In this document: one piece after another, positions 34,512 through 44,300 of the stretch | Numbering within the stretch: the stretch's first letter is position 1 | How the letters are laid out: the number at the start of each line of letters is the position of its first letter | Assembly: GCF_019976755.1 (NCBI RefSeq) | Contig: NZ_AP023441.1 | Coordinates: 1,981,501-2,045,500, forward strand | DNA from: Nostoc sp. MS1 | GTDB lineage: Bacteria > Cyanobacteriota > Cyanobacteriia > Cyanobacteriales > Nostocaceae | Direction: 5' to 3' | DNA: 64,000 bases | Notes under the pieces: generated by a model | The model's input: the letters and a program-made list of their open reading frames with translations, nothing else | Told to the model about the DNA's origin: nothing | Databases searched by the model: none | Position numbers and translations under genes: made by a program

Positions 34512-34651
34512 TCTTTCTTCTCCTACTCCCCCTACTTCCCTTACTCCCTCATCTTCCCCCACTCCCCATTCGAGTACATCCACCAGAATGATGAGTGAGC
34601 GGGTACAGAAAACTGGTAGATTTAGCTAACAACGAGTATCAACTGGTGAAA

Positions 34652-35806
34652 ATGAAAGTCCTAGTTATTGGTGGTGATGGGTATTGCGGTTGGGCAACCG
34701 CACTTTATCTTTCCAGTCGTGGTTATGAAGTTGGAATATTAGATAGTTTGGTGCGTCGGCACTGGGATAATGAACTGGGTATCGAAACTCTGACTCCGAT
34801 CGCACCAATTCAGCAACGTCTCCAGCGCTGGCAGGATTTAACTGGCAAATCTATAGACCTGTTTGTTGGTGATATTACCAACTATGAATTTCTCCAGAAA
34901 GCGTTGCACAAATTTGAACCAAATGCCATTGTTCATTTTGGTGAACAACGTTCAGCGCCATTTTCGATGATTGATCGTGAACACGCAGTTCTGACCCAAG
35001 TCAATAATGTTGTGGGTACATTGAACTTGCTGTATGCCATGAAGGAAGATTTCCCCGACTGTCACCTAGTAAAGTTGGGAACGATGGGGGAATACGGCAC
35101 ACCTAATATTGATATTGAAGAAGGCTACATCACCATTGAACACAATGGGCGCAAGGATACTCTACCTTATCCTAAGCAGCCCGGTTCGATGTATCACTTG
35201 AGTAAAGTTCATGACAGCCATAACATCCATTTTGCTTGCCGGATTTGGGGATTACGGGCAACAGATTTAAACCAAGGTGTGGTTTACGGCGTTCTCACCG
35301 AAGAAACGGGGATGGACGAACTGTTGATTAACCGCCTAGATTACGATGGTGTGTTTGGTACAGCGTTGAATCGTTTCTGTATTCAAGCGGCGATTGGTCA
35401 TCCCTTGACTGTTTACGGTAAAGGTGGGCAAACACGGGGATTCTTGGATATTCGGGATACTGTGCGGTGTATTGAATTAGCGATCGCCAATCCTGCAAAT
35501 GCAGGCGAGTTCCGCGTATTTAACCAATTTACCGAACTATTTAGCGTTGGCGACTTGGCATTAATGGTGAAAAAAGCCGGGAATGCTTTGGGGTTGAATG
35601 TAGAAATCAACAACCTAGCTAATCCCAGAATCGAGAAAGAAGAACATTACTTCAACGCTAAAAATACTAAATTGCTTGATTTAGGTCTACAGCCTCACTA
35701 TCTATCTGATTCTCTGCTTGATTCTTTGCTAAACTTTGCTGTTAAGTATCAACAACGAGTTGATCAAAAGCAAATTTTACCCAAAGTCTCTTGGCATAGA
35801 AGTTAA
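34652..35806 (+). CDS. sqdB: UDP-sulfoquinovose synthase
   Basis: Makes UDP-sulfoquinovose from UDP-glucose and sulfite, the first committed step of the thylakoid sulfolipid SQDG. The ATG at 34652 yields 384 residues beginning directly with the NAD-binding strand MKVLVIGGDGYCGWATALYL (GxxGxxG), matching the known start; the upstream GTG at 34595 would add an unlikely 19-residue tail. The extended SDR active site is seen as the Thr in GTMGEYG and Tyr-x3-Lys in MYHLSKVHDSH. The WATALYLSSRGYEV and NQGVVYGVLTEET segments are diagnostic. sqdX follows 245 bases downstream, completing the two-step pathway. Confidence 0.97.
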   Translation: MKVLVIGGDGYCGWATALYLSSRGYEVGILDSLVRRHWDNELGIETLTPIAPIQQRLQRWQDLTGKSIDLFVGDITNYEFLQKALHKFEPNAIVHFGEQRSAPFSMIDREHAVLTQVNNVVGTLNLLYAMKEDFPDCHLVKLGTMGEYGTPNIDIEEGYITIEHNGRKDTLPYPKQPGSMYHLSKVHDSHNIHFACRIWGLRATDLNQGVVYGVLTEETGMDELLINRLDYDGVFGTALNRFCIQAAIGHPLTVYGKGGQTRGFLDIRDTVRCIELAIANPANAGEFRVFNQFTELFSVGDLALMVKKAGNALGLNVEINNLANPRIEKEEHYFNAKNTKLLDLGLQPHYLSDSLLDSLLNFAVKYQQRVDQKQILPKVSWHRS

Positions 35807-36051
35807 TGAATGTACGGGTTTAAAAGTAGAGGGGTGTAACGGTGTAAGGGTAGAATTTACTTTTATTCTTACTTCCATACACCCTATACTTTTTTTCAGG
35901 CATTCGCTTAGAGCAAAAGCAAATAATAAAGCAATCAAACCTTAATTCTGACCTTACAGAATTGATTACGCCACGCAAGACAGTTTACTCTGTTGTAGAT
36001 CCCAAAATTCAACAGCATTTGGGATTACCTGCTGGGATTGAATAATTTTGT

Positions 36052-37188
36052 ATGAAAATTGCCCTATTTACCGAAACTTTTTTACCTAAAGTTGACGGCA
36101 TTGTGACACGCCTGCGCCACACCGTTGACCATCTACAACGTTTGGGAAATCAAGTGTTAGTGGTTGCCCCTGATGGGGGAATTACGGAACATAAAGGAGC
36201 GAAAGTTTACGGGGTTAGTGGCTTTCCCTTACCCTTGTATCCAGAGTTAAAAATGGCGCTTCCTCGTCCATCTATTGGTTACGCCTTAGAAGATTTTCGA
36301 CCAGATATTATTCATGTTGTCAATCCGGCAGTTTTGGGTTTGTCAGGTATTTTTTACAGCAAAGTCCAGAAAATTCCCCTAGTAGCTTCTTACCATACCC
36401 ATTTACCCCAATATCTCCAGCATTACGGCTTGGGGATGCTTGAGGGGTTGTTGTGGGAACTGTTAAAAGGGGCGCATAACCAAGCAGCTTTAAATCTTTG
36501 TACTTCTACGGCGATGGTGGAAGAACTATCAGCGCATGGTATCGAACGAGTAGATTTGTGGCAAAGAGGCGTTGATACAGAATTATTTCAGCCTGAATTA
36601 GCAAGTGTAGAGATGCGATCGCGCCTCACAAAAAATCATCCTGAAAGCCCCCTATTATTGTATGTAGGTCGCCTTTCCGCAGAAAAAGAAATTGAGCGGA
36701 TCAAACCCATATTAGAAGCAATTCCCCAAGCGCGATTAGCATTGGTAGGAGACGGACCCCACCGCCAAGCATTAGAAAAACATTTCGCTCTTACAAATAC
36801 TAATTTTGTCGGTTATCTGATGGGAACTGAATTAGGTGCTGCTTTTGCCAGTGCTGATGCTTTCATCTTTCCATCCCGTACAGAAACACTTGGTTTAGTA
36901 TTACTAGAAGCAATGGCGGCTGGCTGTCCTGTAGTAGCAGCCCGTTCTGGTGGTATCCCTGATATTGTCACAGATGGGGTAAATGGTTATCTATTTGACC
37001 CGAAAGCCGACATTCAAGATGCCATTAACGCTACTATCCGCCTTTTGGAAAACCAACAAGAACGTGATAACATCCGGCAAAACGCTCGTAGAGAAGCAGA
37101 AAAGTGGGGATGGGCAGCTGCTACACGCCAGTTACAGGACTATTATCAAAAGGTAATATTTGCGGAAAAGTTGACAAAAGTTAGTTAA
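36052..37188 (+). CDS. sqdX: Sulfoquinovosyltransferase (SQDG synthase)
   Basis: Transfers sulfoquinovose from UDP to diacylglycerol to form SQDG at the membrane. A 378-residue GT4-family glycosyltransferase: the N-terminal Rossmann half starts IALFTETFLPKVDGIVTRLR, with SYHTHLPQY, and the C-terminal half holds LLYVGRLSAEKEIERIKPIL, LVGDGPHRQALEKH and the EX7E nucleotide-binding motif in FPSRTETLGLVLLEAMAAG. Position directly after sqdB on the same strand supports SqdX over other GT4 enzymes. It lacks membrane helices, as usual for this peripheral enzyme. Heptad repeats begin about 60 bases after the stop. Confidence 0.94.
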   Translation: MKIALFTETFLPKVDGIVTRLRHTVDHLQRLGNQVLVVAPDGGITEHKGAKVYGVSGFPLPLYPELKMALPRPSIGYALEDFRPDIIHVVNPAVLGLSGIFYSKVQKIPLVASYHTHLPQYLQHYGLGMLEGLLWELLKGAHNQAALNLCTSTAMVEELSAHGIERVDLWQRGVDTELFQPELASVEMRSRLTKNHPESPLLLYVGRLSAEKEIERIKPILEAIPQARLALVGDGPHRQALEKHFALTNTNFVGYLMGTELGAAFASADAFIFPSRTETLGLVLLEAMAAGCPVVAARSGGIPDIVTDGVNGYLFDPKADIQDAINATIRLLENQQERDNIRQNARREAEKWGWAAATRQLQDYYQKVIFAEKLTKVS

Positions 37189-37250
37189 TTGTTGACTGTT
37201 GACCGTTGACTGGGAGAGTGGAGGAAGCAGTAGAAAATAACTAACAATTG

Positions 37251-37306
37251 ACCAATGACCAATGACCAATGACCAATGACTAATGACCAATGACTAATGA
37301 CCAATA
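37251..37306. repeat. Heptad array ACCAATG ending at the cyaB1 start
   Basis: Eight uninterrupted heptads of ACYAATG type (ACCAATG six times including one ending in A, ACTAATG twice) run to 37306, four bases before the cyaB1 ATG at 37311. The array therefore occupies the normal ribosome-binding region. Confidence 0.85.
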
Positions 37307-37310
37307 AAAC

Positions 37311-39890
37311 ATGACTCTTCCTAACCCTGGTAGCGTTTTGGCTTCATTAACAGAATTGACTCAAGTTAATCGGACTCATGGTCTATTGCGTCGGGTTAAA
37401 GACCTTTCTGTTAACGAATTTGTTTGCTTACTAGATTTTATTACTGCTGAGTTTCAACAATTTCTCAGGGCAATTGAACTCATTAATAATGAGGCTCTAG
37501 AGAATATGTTGGAGAAAGTTTTAGAAGCAATTACACTCAAAATTGGTCAAATTCTCCAAGCAGAATATACAGCTATTTTTTTGGTTGATTATGATAAAGG
37601 TCAGTTGTGGTCAAAAGTACCACAGGATAATGGAGCGAAATTTCTAGAAATTCGGACACCCATTACTGTAGGTATTCCAGGTCATGTTGCCAGCACTGGT
37701 CAATATCTAAATATTTCTGAAACTGCTACTCATCCTCTGTTTAGTCCAGAGTTAGAAAAACAAATGGGCTATAAAATTCATAATATTTTATGTATGCCTG
37801 TTGTTAGTAGTAAAAATCAGGTTGTAGCAGTGGTACAACTGGCAAATAAGGCGGGAAATATACCTTTTAATCAAGATGATGAGGAGTGTTTTCGAGACTT
37901 TGCAGCTTCTATTGGGATTATTTTAGAAACCTGTCAATCTTTTTATGTTGCAGCACGTAATCAACGGGGGGCTACAGCGCTTTTACGTGCTACACAAACA
38001 CTAGGGCAAAGTTTAGATTTGGAAGCGACCTTGCAAATAGTGATGGAACAGGCACGCATTTTAATGCAGGCCGATCGCAGCACTTTGTTCTTGTATCGTA
38101 AAGAGATGGGAGAACTGTGGACTAAGGTAGCCGCCGCAGCAGATACGTCGAATTTAATGGAAATCCGTATGCCTGCTAACCGGGGTATTGTGGGTTATGT
38201 AGCATCTACGGGACAGGCACTAAATATTCCTGATGCTTATAAAGACCCACGTTTTGACCCGTCAACAGATAGAAAAACAGGTTATTTAACTCGCAATATT
38301 TTATGTTTACCAGTGTTTAATTCTGCTAATGAATTAATAGGTGTGACACAGTTAATTAATAAGCAGCAAGGAAGTTTTACTGCTTCTGATGAAGAATTTA
38401 TGCGGGCTTTTAATATTCAGGCAGGAATTGCTTTAGAAAATGCTCGTTTATTTGAAAATGTCCTATTAGAAAAGCAATATCAAAAAGATATTTTGCAGAG
38501 TTTGTCTGATGCTGTAATTTCTACAGATATGGCAGGCAGAATTGTTACTATTAACGACGCAGCATTAGAATTATTAGGTTGTCCTTTAGGAGATGCTAAT
38601 AATAAAGGTAATAAAATACTGTGGGAACAAAATTTAATTGGTCGCCTAGTTTGGGAGGTTGTACCAATTGATAATCTACAAATGCGCTTGGAAGATAGTT
38701 TAAAAAGTGGTGCAAAACATTATGTGCCAGAGCAAAGTTTGACGGTAGGAATTTATCAATTACTAAATGCTGAAGGTAGGGGTTTACATGAAACTCATGA
38801 CCATTATATTTTGACAGTGCGCGATCGCACTAACCCAGATATTTTTCTTCCCTGGAATTTACCGCAAACTCCCCAGTCGAAGTTTCTCACCCCAGACGAG
38901 GTAAAAATCTTAGAACGTAGTATTAACCTTACCGTCAACCCCTTGACTAACCCAGAAGGCGGTGTGCGCGGTGGCTTGGTGGTTTTGGAAGATATCAGCC
39001 AAGAAAAACGCCTGAAAAGTACTATGTATCGCTACCTCACACCCCATGTAGCTGAACAAGTCATGGCTTTGGGCGAAGATGCGTTGATGGTAGGCGAACG
39101 CAAGGATGTGACTGTTTTATTTTCCGATATCCGAGGCTACACTACACTTACAGAAAGTTTAGGTGCGGCTGAGGTTGTATCACTGCTGAACCAGTATTTT
39201 GAAACAATGGTTGAAGCGGTTTTTAACTATGAAGGTACTTTAGATAAATTTATTGGTGATGCTTTAATGGCTGTCTTTGGTGCGCCGCTACCATTAACAG
39301 AAAATCATGCTTGGCAAGCGGTACAGTCAGCTTTAGATATGCGTCAACGTTTGCAGGAGTTTAATCAACGGCGCATCATTCAGGCACAACCACAAATTAA
39401 AATTGGTATTGGTATCAGTTCGGGGGAAGTAGTTTCTGGTAATATCGGTTCCCACAAACGCATGGATTACACTGTTATTGGGGATGGTGTCAATTTAAGT
39501 TCGCGTTTGGAAACTGTCACCAAAGAATATGGTTGCGACATAATTATCAGCGAATCTACTTACCAACTGTGCTGCGATCGCATTTGGGTACGTCAGTTAG
39601 ATAAAATCCGTGTGAAGGGTAAAAACCAAGCTGTTAATATATACGAGTTAATCAGCGATCGCCATACTCCCCTTGATGCCAACACGCAAGACTTTCTCTT
39701 TCATTATCATACGGGTAGGACTGCTTATCTAGCTGGAAATTTTGCCCAGGCGATCGCTTATTTTGAGTTAGCTAAATATCTTCGTCCCACAGACCAAGCT
39801 GTTAATATTCATTTAGAACGCGCCTACAATTATCAAAAAACACCTCCTCCCGATGATTGGGATGGTGTGTGGGTAATTGCGGCAAAGTAG
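37311..39890 (+). CDS. cyaB1: CyaB1-type adenylate cyclase with tandem GAF and PAS
   Basis: Makes cAMP from ATP and is activated by cAMP itself in the characterised Anabaena enzyme. The 859 residues give GAF-A (about 58-207; signature NKAGNIPFNQDDEE), GAF-B (about 225-380; NKQQGSFTASDEEF), PAS (about 385-520) and a class III catalytic domain (about 595-790). Metal aspartates are in VLFSDIRGY and FIGDALMAVFG. The purine-selecting residues are Lys646 (TLDKFIGD) and Thr721 (DYTVIGDGVN), the same numbers known for Anabaena CyaB1, which argues for strict orthology. The soluble protein has no membrane helix. The start codon directly follows a heptad repeat array, with no clear Shine-Dalgarno sequence. 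A creatininase paralogue follows. Confidence 0.95.
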   Translation: MTLPNPGSVLASLTELTQVNRTHGLLRRVKDLSVNEFVCLLDFITAEFQQFLRAIELINNEALENMLEKVLEAITLKIGQILQAEYTAIFLVDYDKGQLWSKVPQDNGAKFLEIRTPITVGIPGHVASTGQYLNISETATHPLFSPELEKQMGYKIHNILCMPVVSSKNQVVAVVQLANKAGNIPFNQDDEECFRDFAASIGIILETCQSFYVAARNQRGATALLRATQTLGQSLDLEATLQIVMEQARILMQADRSTLFLYRKEMGELWTKVAAAADTSNLMEIRMPANRGIVGYVASTGQALNIPDAYKDPRFDPSTDRKTGYLTRNILCLPVFNSANELIGVTQLINKQQGSFTASDEEFMRAFNIQAGIALENARLFENVLLEKQYQKDILQSLSDAVISTDMAGRIVTINDAALELLGCPLGDANNKGNKILWEQNLIGRLVWEVVPIDNLQMRLEDSLKSGAKHYVPEQSLTVGIYQLLNAEGRGLHETHDHYILTVRDRTNPDIFLPWNLPQTPQSKFLTPDEVKILERSINLTVNPLTNPEGGVRGGLVVLEDISQEKRLKSTMYRYLTPHVAEQVMALGEDALMVGERKDVTVLFSDIRGYTTLTESLGAAEVVSLLNQYFETMVEAVFNYEGTLDKFIGDALMAVFGAPLPLTENHAWQAVQSALDMRQRLQEFNQRRIIQAQPQIKIGIGISSGEVVSGNIGSHKRMDYTVIGDGVNLSSRLETVTKEYGCDIIISESTYQLCCDRIWVRQLDKIRVKGKNQAVNIYELISDRHTPLDANTQDFLFHYHTGRTAYLAGNFAQAIAYFELAKYLRPTDQAVNIHLERAYNYQKTPPPDDWDGVWVIAAK

Positions 39891-39951
39891 GGATAACAAT
39901 TCAAAAATTAAGCAAATACACAAAATCAACTATTTTCCTAAAAAGTAAAAA

Positions 39952-40698
39952 ATGCTACTACATTTAAGCACATGGCAGGAAGTTGAAACCTATTTGCAAA
40001 CATCTACAGGAATTATTTTGCCTATTGGTTCGACTGAACAGCATGGGCCAACGGGTTTAATTGGTACTGATGCAATTTGTGCAGAAGCGATCGCGCGTGG
40101 TGTGGGTGAAGCAACTGGGGCGATCGTTGGGCCTACAATCAATGTGGGGATGGCATTACATCATACGGCTTTTCCTGGAACTATCAGTTTGCGTCCCAGC
40201 ACTTTAATTCTGGTGGTGCGAGATTATGTAACTAGTCTTGCCAAAGTTGGTTTTACTAAATTCTGCTTTATTAACGGACATGGCGGTAATATTGCCACCC
40301 TAAAAGCCGCATTTTCGGAAACATACGTCTATTTAGAAGATTTGCAGATTCCTAATGCTCACAAGGTACAATGCCAAGTAGCTAACTGGTTTATGTGCAG
40401 TTCGGTATACAAGCTGGCTAAAGAATTGTATGGCGATCAAGAAGGTTCTCACGCTACCCCTAGCGAAGTCGCAGTCACCCAATATGTTTACCCAGAAGTA
40501 ATCAAGCAAGCACCTCTTACACCAGAAGTAGCCAAGGGACATAGAATTTATGGTGCTACTGATTTTAGATTGCATTACCCAGATGGACGTATGGGTTCTA
40601 ATCCCGCTTTAGCAACACCAGAACATGGTAAGCAATTTTATGATTTAGCGGTGAAAGAACTGAGTAATGGGTATCTAGAATTTTTGAGTGCAGAATGA
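39952..40698 (+). CDS. Creatininase family amidohydrolase, second paralogue
   Basis: A 248-residue protein of the creatininase fold. The metal site is seen as PIGSTEQHGPTGLIGTDA (E, H and D), HHTAFPGTISL contributes the next histidine, and INGHGGN the glycine-rich loop. The late segment GSHATPSEVAVTQ carries the final acidic ligand (E instead of the D seen in the paralogue at 20396). It differs from that paralogue throughout, so the two probably act on different substrates. It starts 61 bases after cyaB1 on the same strand and may be co-transcribed. The hydrolysed amide is unknown. Confidence 0.88.
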   Translation: MLLHLSTWQEVETYLQTSTGIILPIGSTEQHGPTGLIGTDAICAEAIARGVGEATGAIVGPTINVGMALHHTAFPGTISLRPSTLILVVRDYVTSLAKVGFTKFCFINGHGGNIATLKAAFSETYVYLEDLQIPNAHKVQCQVANWFMCSSVYKLAKELYGDQEGSHATPSEVAVTQYVYPEVIKQAPLTPEVAKGHRIYGATDFRLHYPDGRMGSNPALATPEHGKQFYDLAVKELSNGYLEFLSAE

Positions 40699-40863
40699 GG
40701 AAATAAACAACTCATTAAGGCTTTGTTGCATGAATCGATGTGTTGCAAAGATTTTTTGAATCGGTATAAGTCTCACTTTCTTAATTTTGAATTTTTAATT
40801 GGTATGAGAACCACTATATATGAACGGTAGAGTTGTACTTATTAACATTCCCAGTTCCCAGCC

Positions 40864-40895
40864 AAAAAAATGGAGTGATAAATATTACCACTCCA
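40864..40895 (-). terminator. Intrinsic terminator of the EF-G-like gene
   Basis: On the minus strand TGGAGTG pairs with CACTCCA around an 11-base loop and is followed by seven T residues. It lies 37 bases past the stop at 40932, a textbook arrangement. Confidence 0.88.
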
Positions 40896-40931
40896 AAGAT
40901 TCTGAATAGAGGAGACATTTGTTAACTGATA

Positions 40932-42974
40932 TTACTTGCCATTACCGTTATTACTATGACCGTTACTAGCAAGCACTTTTTCAGCAAGCTTTTCTGGGAC
41001 TTCTTGCAGGTGATCATAAGCCCAATGGAAGGAACCAACGCCGAGAGTGAGCGATCGCAGCTCTACAATAAAGTTCTGCATCTCTGCTTGTGGCAAGTAA
41101 GCTGTGATATTATCCCAACCTTGCCAATCTTGTCTGCCTTCGTAGCCTAAAATCTGCCCCCGTCTACCACTCAGCAATTGCAGCACCTTAGAGGTAAATT
41201 CGCTGGGTGTGGTCACTTCTACCCGCAAAATTGGCTCTAATAAGGTGGGTTGAGCTTGGGGTATCCCTGTTTGCATTGCCAAACGGGCGGCTTGTTTGAA
41301 GGCTTGTTCGGAACTATCAACGGTGTGATAGGAACCGTTGGTTAATGTCACCGACACATCCACCACTGGGAAGCCTAAAGGCCCGTGTACTAGAAATTCC
41401 CGCACACCCGTTTCTACCCCAGGAATGTACTGTCTGGGAACTACACCGCCAACGATAGTTTCCTTAAAGTTGAAGCCTTCGCCCCGTGGTAAAGGTTTAA
41501 TATCTAAGAACACATCACCGAATTGTCCATGTCCACCGCTTTGATGTTTGTAGCGTCCATGTACTGAAGTGACGGGTTTACGGATGGTTTCTTTATAAGG
41601 TACTTGTGGCAGATGGGTAGACATGGCTAGGTTATACTTGCGGCGCAGTCTATCGAGGGCGACTTGCAAATGTATTTCACCTTGTCCCCATAAGATAACC
41701 TCATGGGTATCACCATGCTGTTCCCAAGCCAGAGAAGGGTCTTCTTCTAATAATTTGGTGATAGCGCTGCTGAGTTTGACTTCATCGTTGCGCTTTTCGG
41801 GGGTGATAGCTAGGGCGTACACTGGTTCCAAATGTTCGGCTTTGGCTAATTCCGCCGGACGTTCGGTAGAGATGGTATCACCAGTTTTGATTCCTTCTAA
41901 ACGGCTGAGGGCGACAATTTCACCCGCATTAGCTTCATTTAACGACTGTTGCTGTTGTCCCATGAGGCGATAAATACCACCAGCACGCACACCGTTGAGG
42001 ACGATACCATCGGTGAGCTTACCTTGCCATACCCGCACTAGGGAGAGTTTACCACCTTGGGGTGTGTAAAAGGTTTTCAATACTTGGGCTATGGGTGTAT
42101 TGCTGGGTTTACCTTTGAGGCGACGGGCGGCTGTGGTTTCTGGTTCGGGAGACTCTCGCAGTAAAGCTTCTAATAAAGGTCTGACACCATAATCTTGTTC
42201 AGCTACACCAAAGAAGACGGGGACTACTAAATCAGCCCCTAATTCCATTTTTAAATCTTTGAGGATTTCTTCTTGGGGTGGTTCAATATCTTCTAATAGT
42301 TCTTCCAATAAGTGGTCATCAAAATTTGCTAAAGCTTCGAGCATTTCTGCTCGTGCGGTATGTTCTTCTTCTTTAAGATGTTCTGGGAAGGGAATAGGAT
42401 CAGCAGGTGCGCCAGGATGATATTGATAGGCTTGTTCACTCACCATATCGATGAAGCCGGTGAGTTGTTCCCCTAGCATGATGGGGTATTGATGCGCTAC
42501 TAATGGACGGCTGGAAACTGCTTTGAGGGCGTGTAATGTTTCGAGGACATGAATATTTGCTCGATCCATTTTATTCACAAAGACAAGATGGGGAATTTCC
42601 CAGTCGTCTAGGAACTTAAATAGAGGAGCGAGGGTGAGGACTCTTTCACGTATTGGTTCACAAACTACAATTGCCGCATCAACACCCATCAAAGCATTAT
42701 ATGTTTCTTGAGCAAATTCAACGCTACCTGGGCAATCTATAAAGGTAAAACGGATATCATTATACTCGGCGCAAGCGGTACTAATTTCTACACTCATGTG
42801 GCGATCGCGCGATTCTGTTGCGCTATCCCCAACTGTGTTACTATCCTTAACGCTGCCTTTGCGAGTAATCGCTCCTGTAACAAATAATAAGCTTTCTAGT
42901 AATGTTGTTTTTCCACTTAAATAAGGGCCGACAATGGCAACATTCCGCGAACCTAATCTGACTTTTTCGCTCAT
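40932..42974 (-). CDS. Elongation factor G-like GTPase
   Basis: A 680-residue translational GTPase paralogue with all five EF-G domains. G motifs: P-loop GPYLSGKTTL (the usual AHIDAGKTT replaced), DCPG in place of DTPG, and NKMD. The switch region (HMSVEISTACAEY) is altered from the canonical RGITI. Domain IV contains KHQSGGHGQFGDVFLDIKP. These changes place it in the EF-G-like/FusA2-type group rather than canonical FusA, so elongation may not be its main role; ribosome recycling, stress or a non-translational role is possible. The tail is Asn/Gly-rich (GHSNNGNGK). It has its own terminator and a hairpin leader; no operon partner. Confidence 0.9.
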   Translation of the reverse strand: MSEKVRLGSRNVAIVGPYLSGKTTLLESLLFVTGAITRKGSVKDSNTVGDSATESRDRHMSVEISTACAEYNDIRFTFIDCPGSVEFAQETYNALMGVDAAIVVCEPIRERVLTLAPLFKFLDDWEIPHLVFVNKMDRANIHVLETLHALKAVSSRPLVAHQYPIMLGEQLTGFIDMVSEQAYQYHPGAPADPIPFPEHLKEEEHTARAEMLEALANFDDHLLEELLEDIEPPQEEILKDLKMELGADLVVPVFFGVAEQDYGVRPLLEALLRESPEPETTAARRLKGKPSNTPIAQVLKTFYTPQGGKLSLVRVWQGKLTDGIVLNGVRAGGIYRLMGQQQQSLNEANAGEIVALSRLEGIKTGDTISTERPAELAKAEHLEPVYALAITPEKRNDEVKLSSAITKLLEEDPSLAWEQHGDTHEVILWGQGEIHLQVALDRLRRKYNLAMSTHLPQVPYKETIRKPVTSVHGRYKHQSGGHGQFGDVFLDIKPLPRGEGFNFKETIVGGVVPRQYIPGVETGVREFLVHGPLGFPVVDVSVTLTNGSYHTVDSSEQAFKQAARLAMQTGIPQAQPTLLEPILRVEVTTPSEFTSKVLQLLSGRRGQILGYEGRQDWQGWDNITAYLPQAEMQNFIVELRSLTLGVGSFHWAYDHLQEVPEKLAEKVLASNGHSNNGNGK

Positions 42975-43025
42975 AAAACCTCCCTTGCGGTAAGCTTCTC
43001 TACCGCATAGCCCTGTTTATTACGC

Positions 43026-43057
43026 TTGTCAGTTATCAGTTAACAGTTAACTGACAA
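43026..43057. promoter_or_regulatory. Hairpin in the leader of the EF-G-like gene
   Basis: TTGTCAGTTA (43026-43035) and TAACTGACAA (43048-43057) are perfectly complementary around a 12-base loop that itself holds GTTAACA-type heptads. It begins about 50 bases upstream of the start at 42974. It may be a repeat-derived structure or a leader regulatory hairpin. Confidence 0.45.
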
Positions 43058-43279
43058 AATTTCAGAGATGGATAATTTTTGCATTATCTTCTCCTTAATT
43101 TGTCATTATCCTTCCTTTAATCAATGTCAAAAAAAATTGTAGTTTCTCGTAAGATTTATTTTAAGAAAGATTAAGCGATACGAACTTTAATGCAGAATCT
43201 AAAATTTTTGTTAAAACTTAATTTTTAATGTCAGTTTATTTGAAGTAAAAAGAGCAAAATTGTTGTGAGTTGCCCACTA

Positions 43280-44239
43280 ATGAGATTATCATTTTTTAGA
43301 TATCGCTTAACAGCACTGCTGAGTTTGGTATTGCTAGGCGCAAGCTTGACACCTGTCAACGCAAATATCCCTACTATTCCAAAACTGTTGGCACAATATA
43401 GTTTACCAACAGCCACAACCTTATTAAATCAGGGATTACAAGCTATTCAAGCAGGCAGATTCCAAGATGCGATCGCAGCCTTTCAACAAGCCGCTCAATT
43501 AGATCCTACCTTAGCCCCAGCCCATTACAACCTGGGTTTAGCACTGCGGCAAACCGGACAACTACAACCAGCCGCCGACGCATTCTATCGTGCTACCCAA
43601 AGTGATCCCAACTTTGCTTTAGCCTATGCTAATTTAGGCGGTGCATTATTGGAAGGTAATAATTTACAACAAGCTAACGATTATTTACAACGCGCTTTAG
43701 AGCTAGATCCAACATTGGGTTTTGCCCATTATAACTTAGGGCTAGTCAGACAACAGCAACAAAATTGGGAAGGTGCGATCGCCTCTTTTAAAAAAGCATC
43801 ACAATATAGTAAAAATGCCCCCGAACCTCATTATCATTTGGGGATATGTTATTTACAACAAGGTAAACTAAAAGAAGCTCAAAATGCTTTTAATCAAGCC
43901 GTCAAAATTAATCCTAAATATCCAGAAGCTCATTATAATTTAGGCGTTATCTCCTTTAATCAAGGCAATTCCCAAGCAGCATTAGCAGCATTTAGAAAAT
44001 CAGCCGAAGCTAATCCTAATTATCCCAATGCTTATTACGGTGCAGGTTTAGCTTTTATGCAGTTAAAGCAATATAACGAAGCTACAAAAGTATTGAATTA
44101 CGCTAAAAATTTATATAACACCCAAAACAATCCACAATGGGCAAAAAATGCCGAACAAATGTTACAACAAGTACAAAAATTTAATTCCCAACAACGCGGA
44201 AATAAAATTCAAAATTCAAAATTCAAAATTCAAAATTAG
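43280..44239 (+). CDS. Exported TPR-repeat protein
   Basis: The ATG at 43280 gives 319 residues with a signal peptide (basic MRLSFFRYRL, hydrophobic LLSLVLLGASL, cut near VNA-N). From about residue 55 to 290 there are seven consecutive 34-residue TPR units, each with the pattern AHYNLGLALRQ, followed by -x-G-x4-A and P-x-x-A (for example PEAHYNLGVISFNQGNSQAA). It is probably a periplasmic or lumenal scaffold for protein complexes. The last 11 residues (KIQNSKFKIQN) are encoded by a heptad repeat that ran into the gene end. No operon partner; convergent with hemB. Confidence 0.85.
   Translation: MRLSFFRYRLTALLSLVLLGASLTPVNANIPTIPKLLAQYSLPTATTLLNQGLQAIQAGRFQDAIAAFQQAAQLDPTLAPAHYNLGLALRQTGQLQPAADAFYRATQSDPNFALAYANLGGALLEGNNLQQANDYLQRALELDPTLGFAHYNLGLVRQQQQNWEGAIASFKKASQYSKNAPEPHYHLGICYLQQGKLKEAQNAFNQAVKINPKYPEAHYNLGVISFNQGNSQAALAAFRKSAEANPNYPNAYYGAGLAFMQLKQYNEATKVLNYAKNLYNTQNNPQWAKNAEQMLQQVQKFNSQQRGNKIQNSKFKIQN
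44204..44238. repeat. Heptad repeat AAAATTC forming the end of the TPR gene
   Basis: Four perfect AAAATTC units and one AAAATTA (44204-44238) encode the C-terminal residues and the stop region of the TPR protein. The seven-base period shifts frame each unit, so the peptide pattern repeats every 21 bases. Confidence 0.8.
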
Positions 44240-44300
44240 CTGCTGAATGTATTGTCTATATTGCGTTAATTTATCCATTGATTAATTAGAAATTAACAAT

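Noticed and set aside
34406..34591. Plus-strand frame of 61 codons before sqdB
   Set aside because: Lies in the short MITE copy and a CTCC tract; the leucine/proline run is low-complexity.
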